Source of the DNA: Haloplanus sp. XH21
GTDB lineage: Archaea > Halobacteriota > Halobacteria > Halobacteriales > Haloferacaceae
Reading direction: 5' to 3'
NCBI RefSeq assembly: GCF_023276355.1
Contig: NZ_JALLPL010000001.1
Span: 806,001 to 870,000 of the forward strand
Length of the DNA: 64,000 nt
How positions within the stretch are numbered: the stretch's first letter is position 1; the number at the start of each line of letters is the position of its first letter. Made by a program: the position numbers and the translations under genes. The notes below the pieces were generated by a model. That model saw only the letters and a program-made list of their open reading frames with translations. It did no database searches and was not told where the DNA came from. Positions 1-8,855 of this stretch are shown piece by piece.

Positions 1-906
1 CAGTTCGAGTTCCGCCGACAGTTCCTCGGCCCCCCGCCGCGACAACTGGTCCCGCAGCCGCCCGGCCACGTCGCGGGCCTCGACCAGCGACGATCCGGCG
101 ACGGCCCGAACCAGTGCGACGGCCCGATCCGAACGAGTGTGGCGCCACGACGCCTCGCGCGCCTCGTACGTGCGGATCGCCCGCAGGAAATCCACCTTCG
201 AGAACTCGGGCCAGTAGGGCGCACAGAAAAAGACCGCGGCCTCGTTGCCGTTGGCGTGCCACGGGAGGAAGTTGCTCGTGCGCTCGTCGCCGCCCGTACG
301 CACGATGAGGTCGACGTCGCGGACCGGGCGGGCGTAGAGACGGTCTTCGATCTCCGTGGCGTCGACTTCCGCGGGCGCGAGGCGACCGTCGGCGACGGCG
401 TTCAACGTGTCGCGGGCGGCGCCTAGGAGCTCCGCGCGGCCGCCGTACGCCACCGCGACGTTCAACCGGAAGCGGCCGTAGGATGCGGTGCGGCGCTCGG
501 CGTAGGCAACGGCCTCCCGAACCCGCTCGGGGAGGCGCTGTACCTCGCCGATCGCGTGGATGCACACCTCGTTCTCGTGGACCTGCTCCGAGTCGGCGAA
601 CTCCCGGAGTTTCGTCTCGATGAGGTCGAACAGGTGTTCGCGTTCCTCGCGCGGCCGCTCGAAGTTCTCGGTCGAGAAGGCGTACACGGTGAGTTCTTCG
701 ACGCCGAGGTCCTGACACCACCGCAACACCTGCTCGGTGGTCTGGGCGCCCTCGCGGTGACCGTCGGCGGCGTCCGCGCCGCGCTCTCTGGCATACCGCC
801 GGTTGCCGTCCTGGATGATGGCGACGTGGTCGGGGCCGTCGTCGATATCGCGTCGGAGCACGCGCTCGTAGGCGCGGTCGATCCAGCGACGGACCCGTGA
901 CTGCAT
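1..906 (-). CDS. uppS: Cis-prenyl diphosphate synthase UppS (3' end outside window)
   Basis: Cis-prenyltransferase that condenses isopentenyl diphosphate onto an allylic primer to make the long polyprenyl chain later phosphorylated as a glycan lipid carrier (dolichol-type in haloarchaea). The reading frame from the ATG at 906 stays open for 302 codons to the window edge. It shows the family signature DGNRR at residues 33-37 (Asp33 catalytic), then FSTENFERP, RLNVAVAYGGR and the C-terminal substrate-binding block VDLIVRTGGDERTSNFLPW. Family members are about 250-320 aa, so only the extreme C-terminus should be missing. It is transcribed divergently from cofH across a 101-bp gap. Product length and primer specificity cannot be read from sequence. 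Confidence 0.93.
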   Translation of the reverse strand, partial: MQSRVRRWIDRAYERVLRRDIDDGPDHVAIIQDGNRRYARERGADAADGHREGAQTTEQVLRWCQDLGVEELTVYAFSTENFERPREEREHLFDLIETKLREFADSEQVHENEVCIHAIGEVQRLPERVREAVAYAERRTASYGRFRLNVAVAYGGRAELLGAARDTLNAVADGRLAPAEVDATEIEDRLYARPVRDVDLIVRTGGDERTSNFLPWHANGNEAAVFFCAPYWPEFSKVDFLRAIRTYEAREASWRHTRSDRAVALVRAVAGSSLVEARDVAGRLRDQLSRRGAEELSAELEL

Positions 907-1007
907 GTTCGTGGTCTCGCTGCCGACCGGTATGGGTCTTTTGACACGCACCCCCTGAAACCGGCTGACGATAACCCCTATTAGTCTCGGGCGTCGATGA
1001 TACCGCG

Positions 1008-2381
1008 ATGACCGACCCGTCCGACGCCGCGGCCGCGGTCGAGGATTTCGACCATGTTCCCGAGACCGATCAGACGTTCGAGAACGCACTGGCCAAGGCC
1101 CGGGACGGCCGCCGCCTCACCATCGACGACGGCGTCGAACTCCTGACGACCGGCACCGACCGCGCGGGCATCGACCCCGTTCGGAAAGAGCGGGTGCTGG
1201 AGGCGGCAGACCAGCGACGGGCGGAGGTGGTCGGCGACGACGTGACGTTCGTCGCCAACCTCAACAACAACGTCACGACGGCGTGCGATACGGGCTGTCT
1301 GTTCTGCAATTTCAAGGACCGCGCGTCCGAGTTCGAGGTCGACGCGCCCGACGACCACGGTGGGTTCACCAAGACGCCCGCGGAGTCTCGCCGGGCCGTC
1401 GAGGACGCCGTCGAACGCGGCATCTCGGAGGTGTGCTCCGTCAGCGGCCTCCATCCCGCCTTTGCGCTGGACGACGACCACCGCAAACGCCTGGAGGCTC
1501 ATCCCGATCCCGAGCAGGTGAACTACCGATCGCCGGACGCCTACACCACCTCGCCGGGTACCTACGTCGACCAGATACGCGCCATGTCCGTCGACGGCGT
1601 CCACGTTCACTCCATCACGCCGGAGGAGGCCTACCACGCCCGCCGCGGCACGGACCGGTCCTACGAGTCGATCTATCGCCGCCTGCGCGCCGCCGGCCTC
1701 GACAGCGCACCCGGCACCGCGGCCGAAATCCTCGTCGACGAGGTGCGCGACGTGATCTGTCCCGCCAAAATCGACACCCAGGAGTGGCTCGCCGCGATGG
1801 AGGGCGCGATGGCCGCCGGCCTACCCGTCACCGCGACCATCATGTACGGCCACGTCGAGAACGAGAAACACCGCGTCATGCATCTGAAGCGGGTGCGCGA
1901 CCTCCAGGACCGCACCGGCGGCATCACCGAGTTCGTCCCGCTCTCCTTCATCCACCAGCAGACGCCGCTGTACGAACACGGCCTCGTCGACGGCGGGGCG
2001 ACCGACGCCGAGGACGAACTCATGATCGCCGTCTCGCGGCTCTTTCTCGACAACATCGAGAACATCCAGACCTCGTGGGTGAAGTTCGGCGACGAGAAGT
2101 CGCTGAAGACGCTCTCCTGTGGCGCCAACGACTTCATGGGAACGCTCCTCTCCGAGGAAATCACCAAGCGCGCGGGCGGCGACTACGGCGAGTTCCGCTC
2201 CATCGCCGACTACGTCGACATGGTGACCGCCATCGGCCGCCGGCCGGTCGAGCGGTCGACGGATTACGAACGCCGCCGGCCGGTCGACCCCGCGGCCGAC
2301 ACCCACGGTCCACGACTCGGCCCCCATGCGGACGGCACGCCACTCCTCGACGGCCGAGAGGTCGCACCCGCGGACGACTGA
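1008..2381 (+). CDS. cofH: FO synthase subunit 2, CofH
   Basis: Radical SAM enzyme that joins the tyrosine-derived p-hydroxybenzyl group to 5-amino-6-(D-ribitylamino)uracil, the first half of making FO, the deazaflavin core of coenzyme F420. The 457-aa protein has the radical SAM cysteines Cys93, Cys97 and Cys100 (CDTGCLFC), SAM-domain blocks such as VSGLHPAF and VHVHSITPEEA, and the CofH-like end with FVPLSFIHQQTPLYEHG and KTLSCGANDFMGTLLSEEITKRAG. Tail residues after about 410 are low complexity. The partner cofG and the later-acting cofC lie within 2.5 kb on the other strand. The start is the only ATG giving a full N-terminal helix. The call is secure from motifs plus context. Confidence 0.95.
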   Translation: MTDPSDAAAAVEDFDHVPETDQTFENALAKARDGRRLTIDDGVELLTTGTDRAGIDPVRKERVLEAADQRRAEVVGDDVTFVANLNNNVTTACDTGCLFCNFKDRASEFEVDAPDDHGGFTKTPAESRRAVEDAVERGISEVCSVSGLHPAFALDDDHRKRLEAHPDPEQVNYRSPDAYTTSPGTYVDQIRAMSVDGVHVHSITPEEAYHARRGTDRSYESIYRRLRAAGLDSAPGTAAEILVDEVRDVICPAKIDTQEWLAAMEGAMAAGLPVTATIMYGHVENEKHRVMHLKRVRDLQDRTGGITEFVPLSFIHQQTPLYEHGLVDGGATDAEDELMIAVSRLFLDNIENIQTSWVKFGDEKSLKTLSCGANDFMGTLLSEEITKRAGGDYGEFRSIADYVDMVTAIGRRPVERSTDYERRRPVDPAADTHGPRLGPHADGTPLLDGREVAPADD

Positions 2382-2382
2382 C

Positions 2383-2940
2383 ATGATGGCAACTACCCAC
2401 GCGGCCGTCGGCCTCGTGCTCGCGCTCCCGTTGCTCGTCCTCGCCCCTGATCTGGCCGCCGTCGGCGCACTCGCGTCGCTCGCGGGCGGCGTCTTCCCCG
2501 ACCTCGACCTCCTAGCCGGCCAGCACCGCAAGACGCTCCATTTCCCGGACTACTACTGGTTGGGCGCGGTGCCGGCGCTCGTGGCTGCGGCCGTCGCGCC
2601 CTCGGCGACGACGGTCGCCGTCGCGTGGTTCCTGCTCTCGGCGGCCGTTCACTCGGTGAGCGACGCCTTCGGTGCGGGGACGGAACCCCGACCCTGGGAG
2701 CGAACGTCCGCCGAGGCCGTCTACCTCCACTCCCGCCGTCGCTGGATCGCGCCCCGTTACTGGGTCCGGTACGACGGCGCACCCGAGGACTACCTGCTCA
2801 CCGTGCTCCTTCTGGCCCCGGGCCTGACGCACTTCGGCCCGACCGTCGGCCGCGTGACGCTCGTCTTGCTCACCGTCGGCGGCGCCTACACGCTCGTCCG
2901 GAAACGGTTGCCGGACCTCGAAGAGCGGCTACTGAAGTGA
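2383..2940 (+). CDS. YdjM/DUF457-type membrane-bound metal-dependent hydrolase
   Basis: A 185-aa membrane protein with about four hydrophobic segments. It carries the metal-ligand pattern of the YdjM/DUF457 family: an N-terminal histidine (TTHAAVG), FPDLD, HRKTLHFPDYYW and a later HSVSDAFGAG block. Family members are called metal-dependent hydrolases, but the substrate is unknown and no reaction is claimed. The ATG at 2383 follows the cofH stop by one base, so the gene is probably translated from the cofH mRNA; an earlier in-frame ATG at 2326 lies inside cofH and would add a non-hydrophobic tail. The 3' end overlaps the 3' end of cofG on the opposite strand by 12 bp. Confidence 0.8.
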   Translation: MMATTHAAVGLVLALPLLVLAPDLAAVGALASLAGGVFPDLDLLAGQHRKTLHFPDYYWLGAVPALVAAAVAPSATTVAVAWFLLSAAVHSVSDAFGAGTEPRPWERTSAEAVYLHSRRRWIAPRYWVRYDGAPEDYLLTVLLLAPGLTHFGPTVGRVTLVLLTVGGAYTLVRKRLPDLEERLLK

Positions 2941-4056
2941 TCGGTACCGCCGACCAGCCTCGTCGTCGGCGTTCAGGGCGTCCAGAATCGGCTCCCTGAG
3001 CCACGTGCCGGGGGCTGGATCGGTCCCGTCTCGCCGGTGTGTCGCGGGCAGATAGCGCTCGTGTGTCGGCAGGCGCTCGCGGAGCGGGACGCCCGCGTCG
3101 GCGGCCAACGCCTCCAGTTCGTCCAGCGCCGGCCACGCGTAGTCGGGATTGATGTAGTCGTCCGTGACGGGCGAGACGCCGCCCAGGTCGTCGACGCCGC
3201 AGTCCAGCAACTCCCGCGTCGGCGAGAGGTTCGGCGGCACCTGCACCGACACCTCGGGCGGGAGCGCCGCCCGCGCCATCGCCACCGTCTCCCGCATCGT
3301 CTCGACGCTCGGCCGGTCGAAGTCCGAGCGCTTGTTCGGCACGACGTTCTGAACGATCACCTCCTGGATGTGGTCGTACTGCTCGTGCAGTGCGCGGATG
3401 GCCAGCAGGCTCTCGGCGCGGTCGCGGCGCCCCTCGCCGATGCCGACGAGGAGGCCGGTGGTGAAGGGGACGCCCGCCTCGCCCGCGGCCTCGATGGTAC
3501 CCAGCCGCCGTTCGGGCGTCTTCTGGCGGCCGCCCGCGTGGGCGTCGACGTCCGCCGTCGTCTCCAGCATCACGCCCATGCTGGCGTTGACGCCGGCGAG
3601 GCGCTCGAGATCTCGGTAGCGCAGGTCGCCCGGGTTACTGTGGGGAAGCAGCCCCACGTCGAGCGCCATCTCGCAGACATCATAGAGGTAGTCGAGCATG
3701 TCGTCGTACCCCCACTCAGCGAGTTGGTCGTGGACGGCGGTGTAGCGGGCGTCGGGCGCGTCGCCGAAGGTAAAGAGCGCCTCGGTACAGCCCGCGTCGG
3801 CGCCGTATTCCAGCTGTTCGCGCACGTCCTCGGGCGACAGCAGCGTGGCCTCGCCGGGCACGTCGTAGAACGCGCAGTAGGTGCAGGTGTACCGGCAGGC
3901 CGTCGTCAGCGGGATGAAGACGTTGCGGGCGAACGCGAGTTCCGACGCGGGGTCGACATCATCCGGCGTGACCTCGAGCAGGTCGTCGACCGCGTCGGCC
4001 GCGACGAGCGTCGCCGGATCGACGCCGACGCCGTCGGCTTCGGGCGCCCGTGACAT
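2929..4056 (-). CDS. cofG: FO synthase subunit 1, CofG
   Basis: Radical SAM enzyme (7,8-didemethyl-8-hydroxy-5-deazariboflavin synthase) that cyclises the CofH product to FO. The 375-aa protein has the cysteine triad Cys54, Cys58, Cys61 (CRYTCTYC), followed by AFYDVPGEATLLSPEDV, HSNPGDL, GVMLETTADVD, TTGLLVGIGEGRRDRAESL and VPNKRSDF. The start at 4056 is chosen because upstream sequence is low complexity and overlaps cofC. It lies 34 bp downstream of cofC on the same strand, suggesting a cofC-cofG operon. Its 3' end overlaps the membrane hydrolase gene. cofG and cofH are separate genes here, as in other archaea, not the fused FbiC of actinobacteria. Confidence 0.95.
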   Translation of the reverse strand: MSRAPEADGVGVDPATLVAADAVDDLLEVTPDDVDPASELAFARNVFIPLTTACRYTCTYCAFYDVPGEATLLSPEDVREQLEYGADAGCTEALFTFGDAPDARYTAVHDQLAEWGYDDMLDYLYDVCEMALDVGLLPHSNPGDLRYRDLERLAGVNASMGVMLETTADVDAHAGGRQKTPERRLGTIEAAGEAGVPFTTGLLVGIGEGRRDRAESLLAIRALHEQYDHIQEVIVQNVVPNKRSDFDRPSVETMRETVAMARAALPPEVSVQVPPNLSPTRELLDCGVDDLGGVSPVTDDYINPDYAWPALDELEALAADAGVPLRERLPTHERYLPATHRRDGTDPAPGTWLREPILDALNADDEAGRRYRSLQ

Positions 4057-4090
4057 GGCCACCGCTCGTCTCCCGATGGGCAAAAAGGTG

Positions 4091-4738
4091 TCACTCCGTT
4101 CGGCGGACGCCGACCCGACCGCCGCTGGTATCGAGTTCGACGCCGGCATCCCGGAGCCACGACGCGGCCGCCCCCTCGCCGTGGAGCAGCACTTCGACCA
4201 GATCCGCGGGTTCGTCGACGTCCGTCGACAGGCGCATGGAGTCGACGACGCTCACCTCCGCATCGACCGCTCGGGCGGCCTGCCGGTGGTCGCGATAGGA
4301 GACGCCGTGGAAGTCGACCCGGAAGTCCGGCTGGGAGATCACGAGGGCGTTCGTCCCGCCGCCGCGTCCGGGAGCGATGGCGATGTCGGCGTCGTCGCCG
4401 GCGGCGACGAGACGCGCTACGGTGGCCGGCGTCACGAGCGCCAGGTCCGCGACGACGACGGCGACGGTGTCGACAGCCGCGTCGAGGCGGTCGTTTATCG
4501 CCGCCGAGAGCGAGCGGTCGTCGACGGTGCCCGCGATGTCCTCCCCCGCGAACCGGTCGTCGTCCGGAATCGATATGCGGGCCGTCGTGACGAGTTCTGG
4601 GTCGTGGCCGGCGCTCAGAAGGGCGGCGAGTACGTCACACAGCATCGCTCTCGCGAAGGCCGTCCGCTCCTCGGCGTCCAACAGGGGACCGAGTCGCGTC
4701 TTCGGTCGCGTCGCTTCGAACGGGACGAGAATCCGCAT
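4091..4738 (-). CDS. cofC: 2-phospho-L-lactate guanylyltransferase CofC
   Basis: Nucleotidyltransferase that activates a three-carbon phosphoacid (2-phospho-L-lactate in the classical scheme, phosphoenolpyruvate in a revised one) with GTP for attachment to FO. The 215-aa protein begins MRILVPFEATRPKTRLGPLL, the MobA/GT-A-like N-terminus with the KTRL nucleotide-binding block. It then has VVVADLALVTPATV, which holds the metal-binding Asp, and APGRGGGTNALVI, typical of CofC. Only six bases separate its start from the stop of the upstream membrane-anchored gene, so the cetZ-anchored protein-cofC-cofG set could be one transcript. Length matches archaeal CofC. Confidence 0.9.
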   Translation of the reverse strand: MRILVPFEATRPKTRLGPLLDAEERTAFARAMLCDVLAALLSAGHDPELVTTARISIPDDDRFAGEDIAGTVDDRSLSAAINDRLDAAVDTVAVVVADLALVTPATVARLVAAGDDADIAIAPGRGGGTNALVISQPDFRVDFHGVSYRDHRQAARAVDAEVSVVDSMRLSTDVDEPADLVEVLLHGEGAAASWLRDAGVELDTSGGRVGVRRTE

Positions 4739-4744
4739 GGACCC

Positions 4745-5545
4745 TTACCCGAGCGGGTCCTCGGGGCCTTGCTGGGAGCGCCACCAGAACACGCCGCCGC
4801 CGATGAGCGCGAGGATCAGGACGCCGACGCCGGCGTAGATGAGCGTCTGCTGGGTCTGTTCGGACTCCTGGGCCTGGTTCGCCTTCTCCGTCGCACGCTG
4901 AGCGAGGCTCGTGGCCACGTCGAAGCTCCCGTCGTTGTAGGCCGCGACGGCGTCCTCGTAGTCGGCCCGGGCGTTCGACGGGTTCGCGCCGCTCGCTTCG
5001 GCCTCGTCGATGGCGGCGCCCGCCGTGTCGATGGCCTCACGCGCCGACGCGCTCGTCTCGGTGTAGTGGTGGGCCTGCCACGTGTCGATGGTCGAACTGG
5101 CGCCGCCCTGTTGCCCCCGAGTCAGTTCCATCAGGAGGAACTGCTGTGCCGGGTCGTAGCTGTACGACTCGATTTCGGGGACGGTGCCGGTGATCCGCAC
5201 TTCGACTTCCGCCGTGTCGTCCGCGGCGGCGATGTCGACGTTGGAGAACGACTGTCCCGTCGGCTCGGCGAGGCCCACTTGCGAGCCGGTCTGGTCGTAG
5301 AACACCACCGTCCACGAGACGTTGGTCAGTTCGGTCGTTCCCGACAGCTGCCAGCGCTCGCTCTGGGGGTTCTGGTACAGCTCTTCGAGGGTGACCGTGG
5401 CCGATACTTGCGTGCCGACTTGTGCCTCTTCGGGGGCATCCTCGCCAGTAACCGACACTGCCGCCGCGGGAACGGTCGCGACGAGCAGGACGGCGACGAC
5501 GGCGAGGACGACCCTAGAAGAGCGATTCGAGTTCGTCCTCGTCAT
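4745..5545 (-). CDS. Conserved secreted, membrane-anchored protein next to CetZ
   Basis: No function recognised. The 266-aa product has an N-terminal signal-like hydrophobic stretch at about residues 12-30 (VVLAVVAVLLVATVPAAAV). A beta-rich extracellular region contains NVSWTVVFYDQTGSQVG, followed by an alanine-rich helical region (about 160-225, likely coiled coil) and a C-terminal transmembrane helix at about 234-255 before a short cytoplasmic tail. The start MTRTNSNRSSR at 5545 is used; it overlaps the cetZ 3' end by 32 bp in another frame, which implies translational coupling. Tight coupling to a tubulin-like gene makes an envelope partner of the cytoskeleton a reasonable guess, but this is inference only. 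Confidence 0.75.
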   Translation of the reverse strand: MTRTNSNRSSRVVLAVVAVLLVATVPAAAVSVTGEDAPEEAQVGTQVSATVTLEELYQNPQSERWQLSGTTELTNVSWTVVFYDQTGSQVGLAEPTGQSFSNVDIAAADDTAEVEVRITGTVPEIESYSYDPAQQFLLMELTRGQQGGASSTIDTWQAHHYTETSASAREAIDTAGAAIDEAEASGANPSNARADYEDAVAAYNDGSFDVATSLAQRATEKANQAQESEQTQQTLIYAGVGVLILALIGGGVFWWRSQQGPEDPLG

Positions 5546-6701
5546 CTTCAACCAGGTTCTGGAGGTTAGCTTCGCTCTCTTCGCGGATCTCGCTGATGTT
5601 GTCCTGTGCTTCGATGGCGACCTGCTGGAGTTCCTTGATGCGGGGGACGTTCGTGACGCCCGACAGCAGGATGGCCGAGGCGACGAAGTCGCTGTTGTTG
5701 ATGGGGTAGTCGCCACCGCGCACCTCCATGCTCCCGGTCTGCTCTTCGAGCCACTTCCGCCCGCGCTCGATGCCTTTTCGGTTGAGATACGCCGAGGGCC
5801 CGGCCATCACGAGGAGGGCTCGCTCCGTGCCGTCGATCTCACAGGGCAGGGTCAGGCGACCGAGCGCCGCCTTGCGCACGAGGCTCGTGATGCGGTTGGT
5901 CGTGTTGGCGGAGTCGAGTTGGTCCTCCACGGATTTCTCGTTGCCCGTGAGCTTCGAGAGCAACCCGCCCGACTGCTGTTTGCGCTCGACGCTCTCGCGG
6001 GCGTAGCCGACGGTCGAGACGCCGCCGCCCGAGAGCGTGTTGATGATCTCGGAACTGTCGACGACCGATTCGGCGACTTCTTGGCCCTCGCGGACCTCGC
6101 CGGCGCCGAACAGGATGCCGAACCGTTTGACGATTTCGTCGTTGATCTCGTCGTAACCGCTCTGGACCGACTCCCCGGTCTGTCGCCAGGCGTCGTTGTC
6201 GAACACGAGGAGGTTGTCCACCTCGTTGACGAGCGTCTGGAAGGAGCGAGCGGCGTTGAGGGTGTAGATCCCGCCCTCGTCACTTCCCGGAAGAATGCCG
6301 AGTCCGTAGACGGGTTCGGTGTAGATGCGCTTGAGATGTTTCGCCAGGACGGGCGAGCCACCGCTTCCCGTCCCGCCGCCGAGGCCGGCGACGACGAGGA
6401 AAGCGTCGACTTCGTGCACGGGAATGCCGTCGATGGCGCCCTGAATCTCGCCGATGTCCTCCTCGGCGATTTCCGCGCCGAGTTCGTTGTCCGCGCCGAC
6501 GCCGTGCCCTTTCACACGCGACTGTCCGATGAGCACGCGTTGGCTCTGTGGAATATGCTCCAGTCCCATCAGGTCGGCTTTGGCCGTGTTGACGGCGACG
6601 GCTGCGCGGACGATTTCGCTTCCCGTCCGCTGATCGTACTCGAGGAATTTGTCGACGATCTTGCCGCCGGCCTGCCCGAAACCGATCATGGCCAGTTTCA
6701 T
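5514..6701 (-). CDS. cetZ1: CetZ, tubulin/FtsZ-superfamily cytoskeletal GTPase
   Basis: Tubulin-superfamily protein of the archaeal CetZ group; members polymerise with GTP under the membrane and control cell shape and motility rather than division. The 395-aa sequence starts MKLAMIGFGQAGGKIVDKFL (nucleotide-binding T1 loop), has the tubulin signature GGGTGSG at 108-114, and NEVDNLLVFDNDAW and GGGVSTVGYA in the body. It lacks the FtsZ C-terminal conserved peptide and ends in an acidic tail (EDDEDELESLF). The N-terminus is the one I associate with CetZ1, so the paralogue number is likely but not proven. The downstream gene overlaps its 3' end; the promoter is upstream at about 6740-6755. Confidence 0.92.
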   Translation of the reverse strand: MKLAMIGFGQAGGKIVDKFLEYDQRTGSEIVRAAVAVNTAKADLMGLEHIPQSQRVLIGQSRVKGHGVGADNELGAEIAEEDIGEIQGAIDGIPVHEVDAFLVVAGLGGGTGSGGSPVLAKHLKRIYTEPVYGLGILPGSDEGGIYTLNAARSFQTLVNEVDNLLVFDNDAWRQTGESVQSGYDEINDEIVKRFGILFGAGEVREGQEVAESVVDSSEIINTLSGGGVSTVGYARESVERKQQSGGLLSKLTGNEKSVEDQLDSANTTNRITSLVRKAALGRLTLPCEIDGTERALLVMAGPSAYLNRKGIERGRKWLEEQTGSMEVRGGDYPINNSDFVASAILLSGVTNVPRIKELQQVAIEAQDNISEIREESEANLQNLVEDDEDELESLF

Positions 6702-6739
6702 TGTTTCAGACCCCTCTTCATTGGGATGAAACCAGGCGT

Positions 6740-6756
6740 AAAGCGACTATAAGCCT
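6740..6756 (-). promoter_or_regulatory. Probable cetZ promoter (TATA)
   Basis: On the minus strand the sequence GGCTTATAGTCG lies about 45 bases before the cetZ ATG, in an otherwise GC-rich gap. It fits an archaeal TATA element giving a start site near 6720 and a leader of roughly 20 bases. No operator-like palindrome is seen next to it. Confidence 0.45.
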
Positions 6757-6858
6757 TGTGGGCGATCTCTCGACTCCGCCGTTTTCGAGCTCGGAAATCA
6801 AGGGGCGGCGGCGGATATTTCGACCATCCGACGATGTCTGACAGGCGTCCGCCGCCCG

Positions 6859-7746
6859 TCAGCGGTCGCGGAGATACTCTCCGAGCGTCTGCAGCTCTGA
6901 CGCTGCGACATCGAACGCTTCGACGTCGTTGTGCTCGGTCGTGTTGTCGAACTGGAGGGAGCGGTACTGGTCTCCCCCCATCGGTGCACCGGGGATGGCA
7001 CCGAGTATTGTCAGGCCGACCTTCGCCAGCGCCATCGGGACGGGAACGACCCGAACCGGCCGGCCCTCGCTCCCGTGGACGAGACGGGCGACTTCGGCGA
7101 GCGTGAGCGTTTCTGGCCCACCGAGTTCGTAGATGCCGCCGTCGTACTCGTCGTCTTCCACGGTATCGGCGAGCATCGGTACCAGATCACCGATCCAGAT
7201 CGGCTGGAAGCGGGTCTTTCCGCCACCCGGCAGCGGCGTTAGATACGGCGGTGCGAGTTTTTTGGTGAACGGGACGAACTCGCCACCTTCGCCGAAGATG
7301 ACCGACGGCCGGACGATGACGTGGCGCAGCGACGACGACTTGACGATCTCCTCGGCCGCACCCTTCGCGCGGATGTACGCCGTCTCCCCGTCGGGATCGG
7401 CGCCCAGCGCGCTCATCTGGACGATCTTCTCGACGCCCGTCTCCTGGGCCGCCCGCACGACGTTCTCGGTGCCCTGTCGGTGGATGCGGTCGTGCATCTC
7501 GTCGCCCCCGGAGGGCTTGAACAGCGGCGAGAGCGCGACCAGGTTGACGACGATGTCCTGGCCCGCCATGGGTTCCAGCAGCGAGTCGTAGGCGGTTACG
7601 TCGCCCATCGTCTTCTCGACGCCGTCGGGCACGTCCTCGCTTCCTGGCGTCCGTGAGAGGGATGTCACCGAGTGGCCCCGGGATTGCAGCTCTCGGCAGA
7701 GATGTTGGCCGACGAACCCGCTCCCGCCGGTCACAAGAATGTCCAT
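6859..7746 (-). CDS. NDUFA9-like NAD(P)-binding SDR (atypical extended type)
   Basis: A 295-aa Rossmann-fold protein of the atypical SDR group related to the NDUFA9 subunit of complex I and to nucleoside-diphosphate-sugar epimerases. It opens with MDILVTGGSGFVGQHLCREL (glycine-rich dinucleotide loop), then VVNLVALSPLF and VEKIVQMSALGADPDG, and has VIVRPSVIFGEGGEF plus RFQPIWIGDLVPML, characteristic of the NDUFA9-like branch. The canonical YxxxK is replaced by a Tyr in AYIRAKGAAE. The start is set at 7746 because the 22 upstream in-frame residues are not Rossmann-like. It is divergent from tmk with 71 bp between. A role in quinone or lipid metabolism is possible; the substrate is unknown. Confidence 0.8.
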   Translation of the reverse strand: MDILVTGGSGFVGQHLCRELQSRGHSVTSLSRTPGSEDVPDGVEKTMGDVTAYDSLLEPMAGQDIVVNLVALSPLFKPSGGDEMHDRIHRQGTENVVRAAQETGVEKIVQMSALGADPDGETAYIRAKGAAEEIVKSSSLRHVIVRPSVIFGEGGEFVPFTKKLAPPYLTPLPGGGKTRFQPIWIGDLVPMLADTVEDDEYDGGIYELGGPETLTLAEVARLVHGSEGRPVRVVPVPMALAKVGLTILGAIPGAPMGGDQYRSLQFDNTTEHNDVEAFDVAASELQTLGEYLRDR

Positions 7747-7817
7747 AACTCGCACGTGTCGTCGAACCGACCTAAAAGTAACGCGGGGGTTAAACGCTGG
7801 CCGCCGTATCACCTCCT

Positions 7818-8405
7818 ATGCTCCTCACGCTCGAAGGCCTCGACGGCAGCGGGAAGACGACGGCCTGGCGGATGCTCCGTGACCGGCACCCGTCGGCGGT
7901 GTTCACCTGTGAACCCACCGATTCGTGGTACGGCGAAGCGGTCGGCCGCTCTATCGCGGACGACGACGCCGACCCGCTCGCGGAACTGTTTCTCTACACG
8001 GCCGACCACGCCGACCACCTCTCGCGCGTGATTCGACCGGCGCTCTCCGCGGGGTCGCTCGTCGTCTCCGACCGCTACACCGACTCCCGCATCGCCTACC
8101 AGGCGGCGACGCTCGCCGACACGCCTGTCGACGACCCCTTCGAGTACGTGCGCCGGATTCACGCCCCCTTCTCGCGACCGCCGGACGCGACGCTGTATTT
8201 CGATATCGACCCCGAAACGGCGGCCGAGCGAAGTGGCAAGACGAACAAGTTCGAACGGGTCGAACGGCTCCACGCGGTGCGCGAACAGTACGAGCGCCTC
8301 ATCGACGCTGACCCCGACCGCTTCGTCCGCATCGACGCTACCCGTTCTCGGGAAGCGGTTCTCGACGATGTGGCCGCCACCGTCGACCGGTTGGTCGACG
8401 ACTGA
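7818..8405 (+). CDS. tmk: Thymidylate kinase
   Basis: Phosphorylates dTMP to dTDP in dTTP synthesis. The 195-aa protein has the P-loop GLDGSGKTT at residues 7-15, [11 protein letters not shown] (the EPT/DR region after the P-loop), [14 protein letters not shown] (the DRY/S motif that binds dTMP) and a LID region with [13 protein letters not shown]. Its length is typical. It is transcribed away from the SDR gene, and the first palindromic repeat begins exactly at its stop codon. Confidence 0.93.
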   Translation: MLLTLEGLDGSGKTTAWRMLRDRHPSAVFTCEPTDSWYGEAVGRSIADDDADPLAELFLYTADHADHLSRVIRPALSAGSLVVSDRYTDSRIAYQAATLADTPVDDPFEYVRRIHAPFSRPPDATLYFDIDPETAAERSGKTNKFERVERLHAVREQYERLIDADPDRFVRIDATRSREAVLDDVAATVDRLVDD

Positions 8406-8470
8406 TACGACTCATTGTCACGGTCTACCGGTGGTTCGCCAAGACGGTCCGGCGACTGGCAATAAACTCT
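8405..8470. repeat. Palindromic intergenic repeat, copy 1 (right arm shortened)
   Basis: Shortened member of a family of about 82-bp palindromes seen four times in the window. It keeps the left terminus (ATACGACTCATTG), the inner left arm TACCGGTGGTTCGCC and the loop AAGACGGTCC. About 15 bases of the inner right arm are missing, so GGCGA joins directly to the right terminus CAATAAACTCT. It starts at the last base of the tmk stop codon. Confidence 0.8.
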
Positions 8471-8480
8471 GACCCTCGCC

Positions 8481-8798
8481 CTACCCCGCCGTCTCCGGCA
8501 GGTCGTACTCCTCCGGCGACGGCAGATAGAGGACATCGATGGTCACGCCGAGCCCCATCGGGACGCCGACCATCAGCCCGAGGACGGCCCCGGCGTTCCC
8601 CAAGTCGACGCCGACGCCGAGGCTGAACGCCACGATCGTCGTCACGACGAGACCGACCGGCACCAGCAACGCGGTGTAGACGCCCGCGCCCCACCGGGTG
8701 TGGAGCTGGACGCGAAAGAAGCGGGTCATGACGGCCGCGAGGAGGGTGTTTCCCACGAGGACGGCGCCCATCAGGGCGAGATCCAGAAGCGTCGCCAT
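8481..8798 (-). CDS. Small haloarchaeal integral membrane protein
   Basis: Unrecognised 105-aa protein with three to four hydrophobic segments (LLDLALMGAVLVGNTLLAAV, GVYTALLVPVGLVVTTIVAF, GAVLGLMVGVPMGLGVTIDV) and a short acidic C-terminus ending PSPEEYDLPETAG. The start is ATG 8798 (MATLLDLAL); an ATG three codons upstream is also possible. It looks like a conserved haloarchaeal family protein from its composition. No catalytic motif is visible. Confidence 0.65.
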   Translation of the reverse strand: MATLLDLALMGAVLVGNTLLAAVMTRFFRVQLHTRWGAGVYTALLVPVGLVVTTIVAFSLGVGVDLGNAGAVLGLMVGVPMGLGVTIDVLYLPSPEEYDLPETAG

Positions 8799-8855
8799 AG
8801 CCGACAAAGGGGTTCGACCGGCTTTGCCCTGTCGTTTCTCATACTGCCGGCAGTG

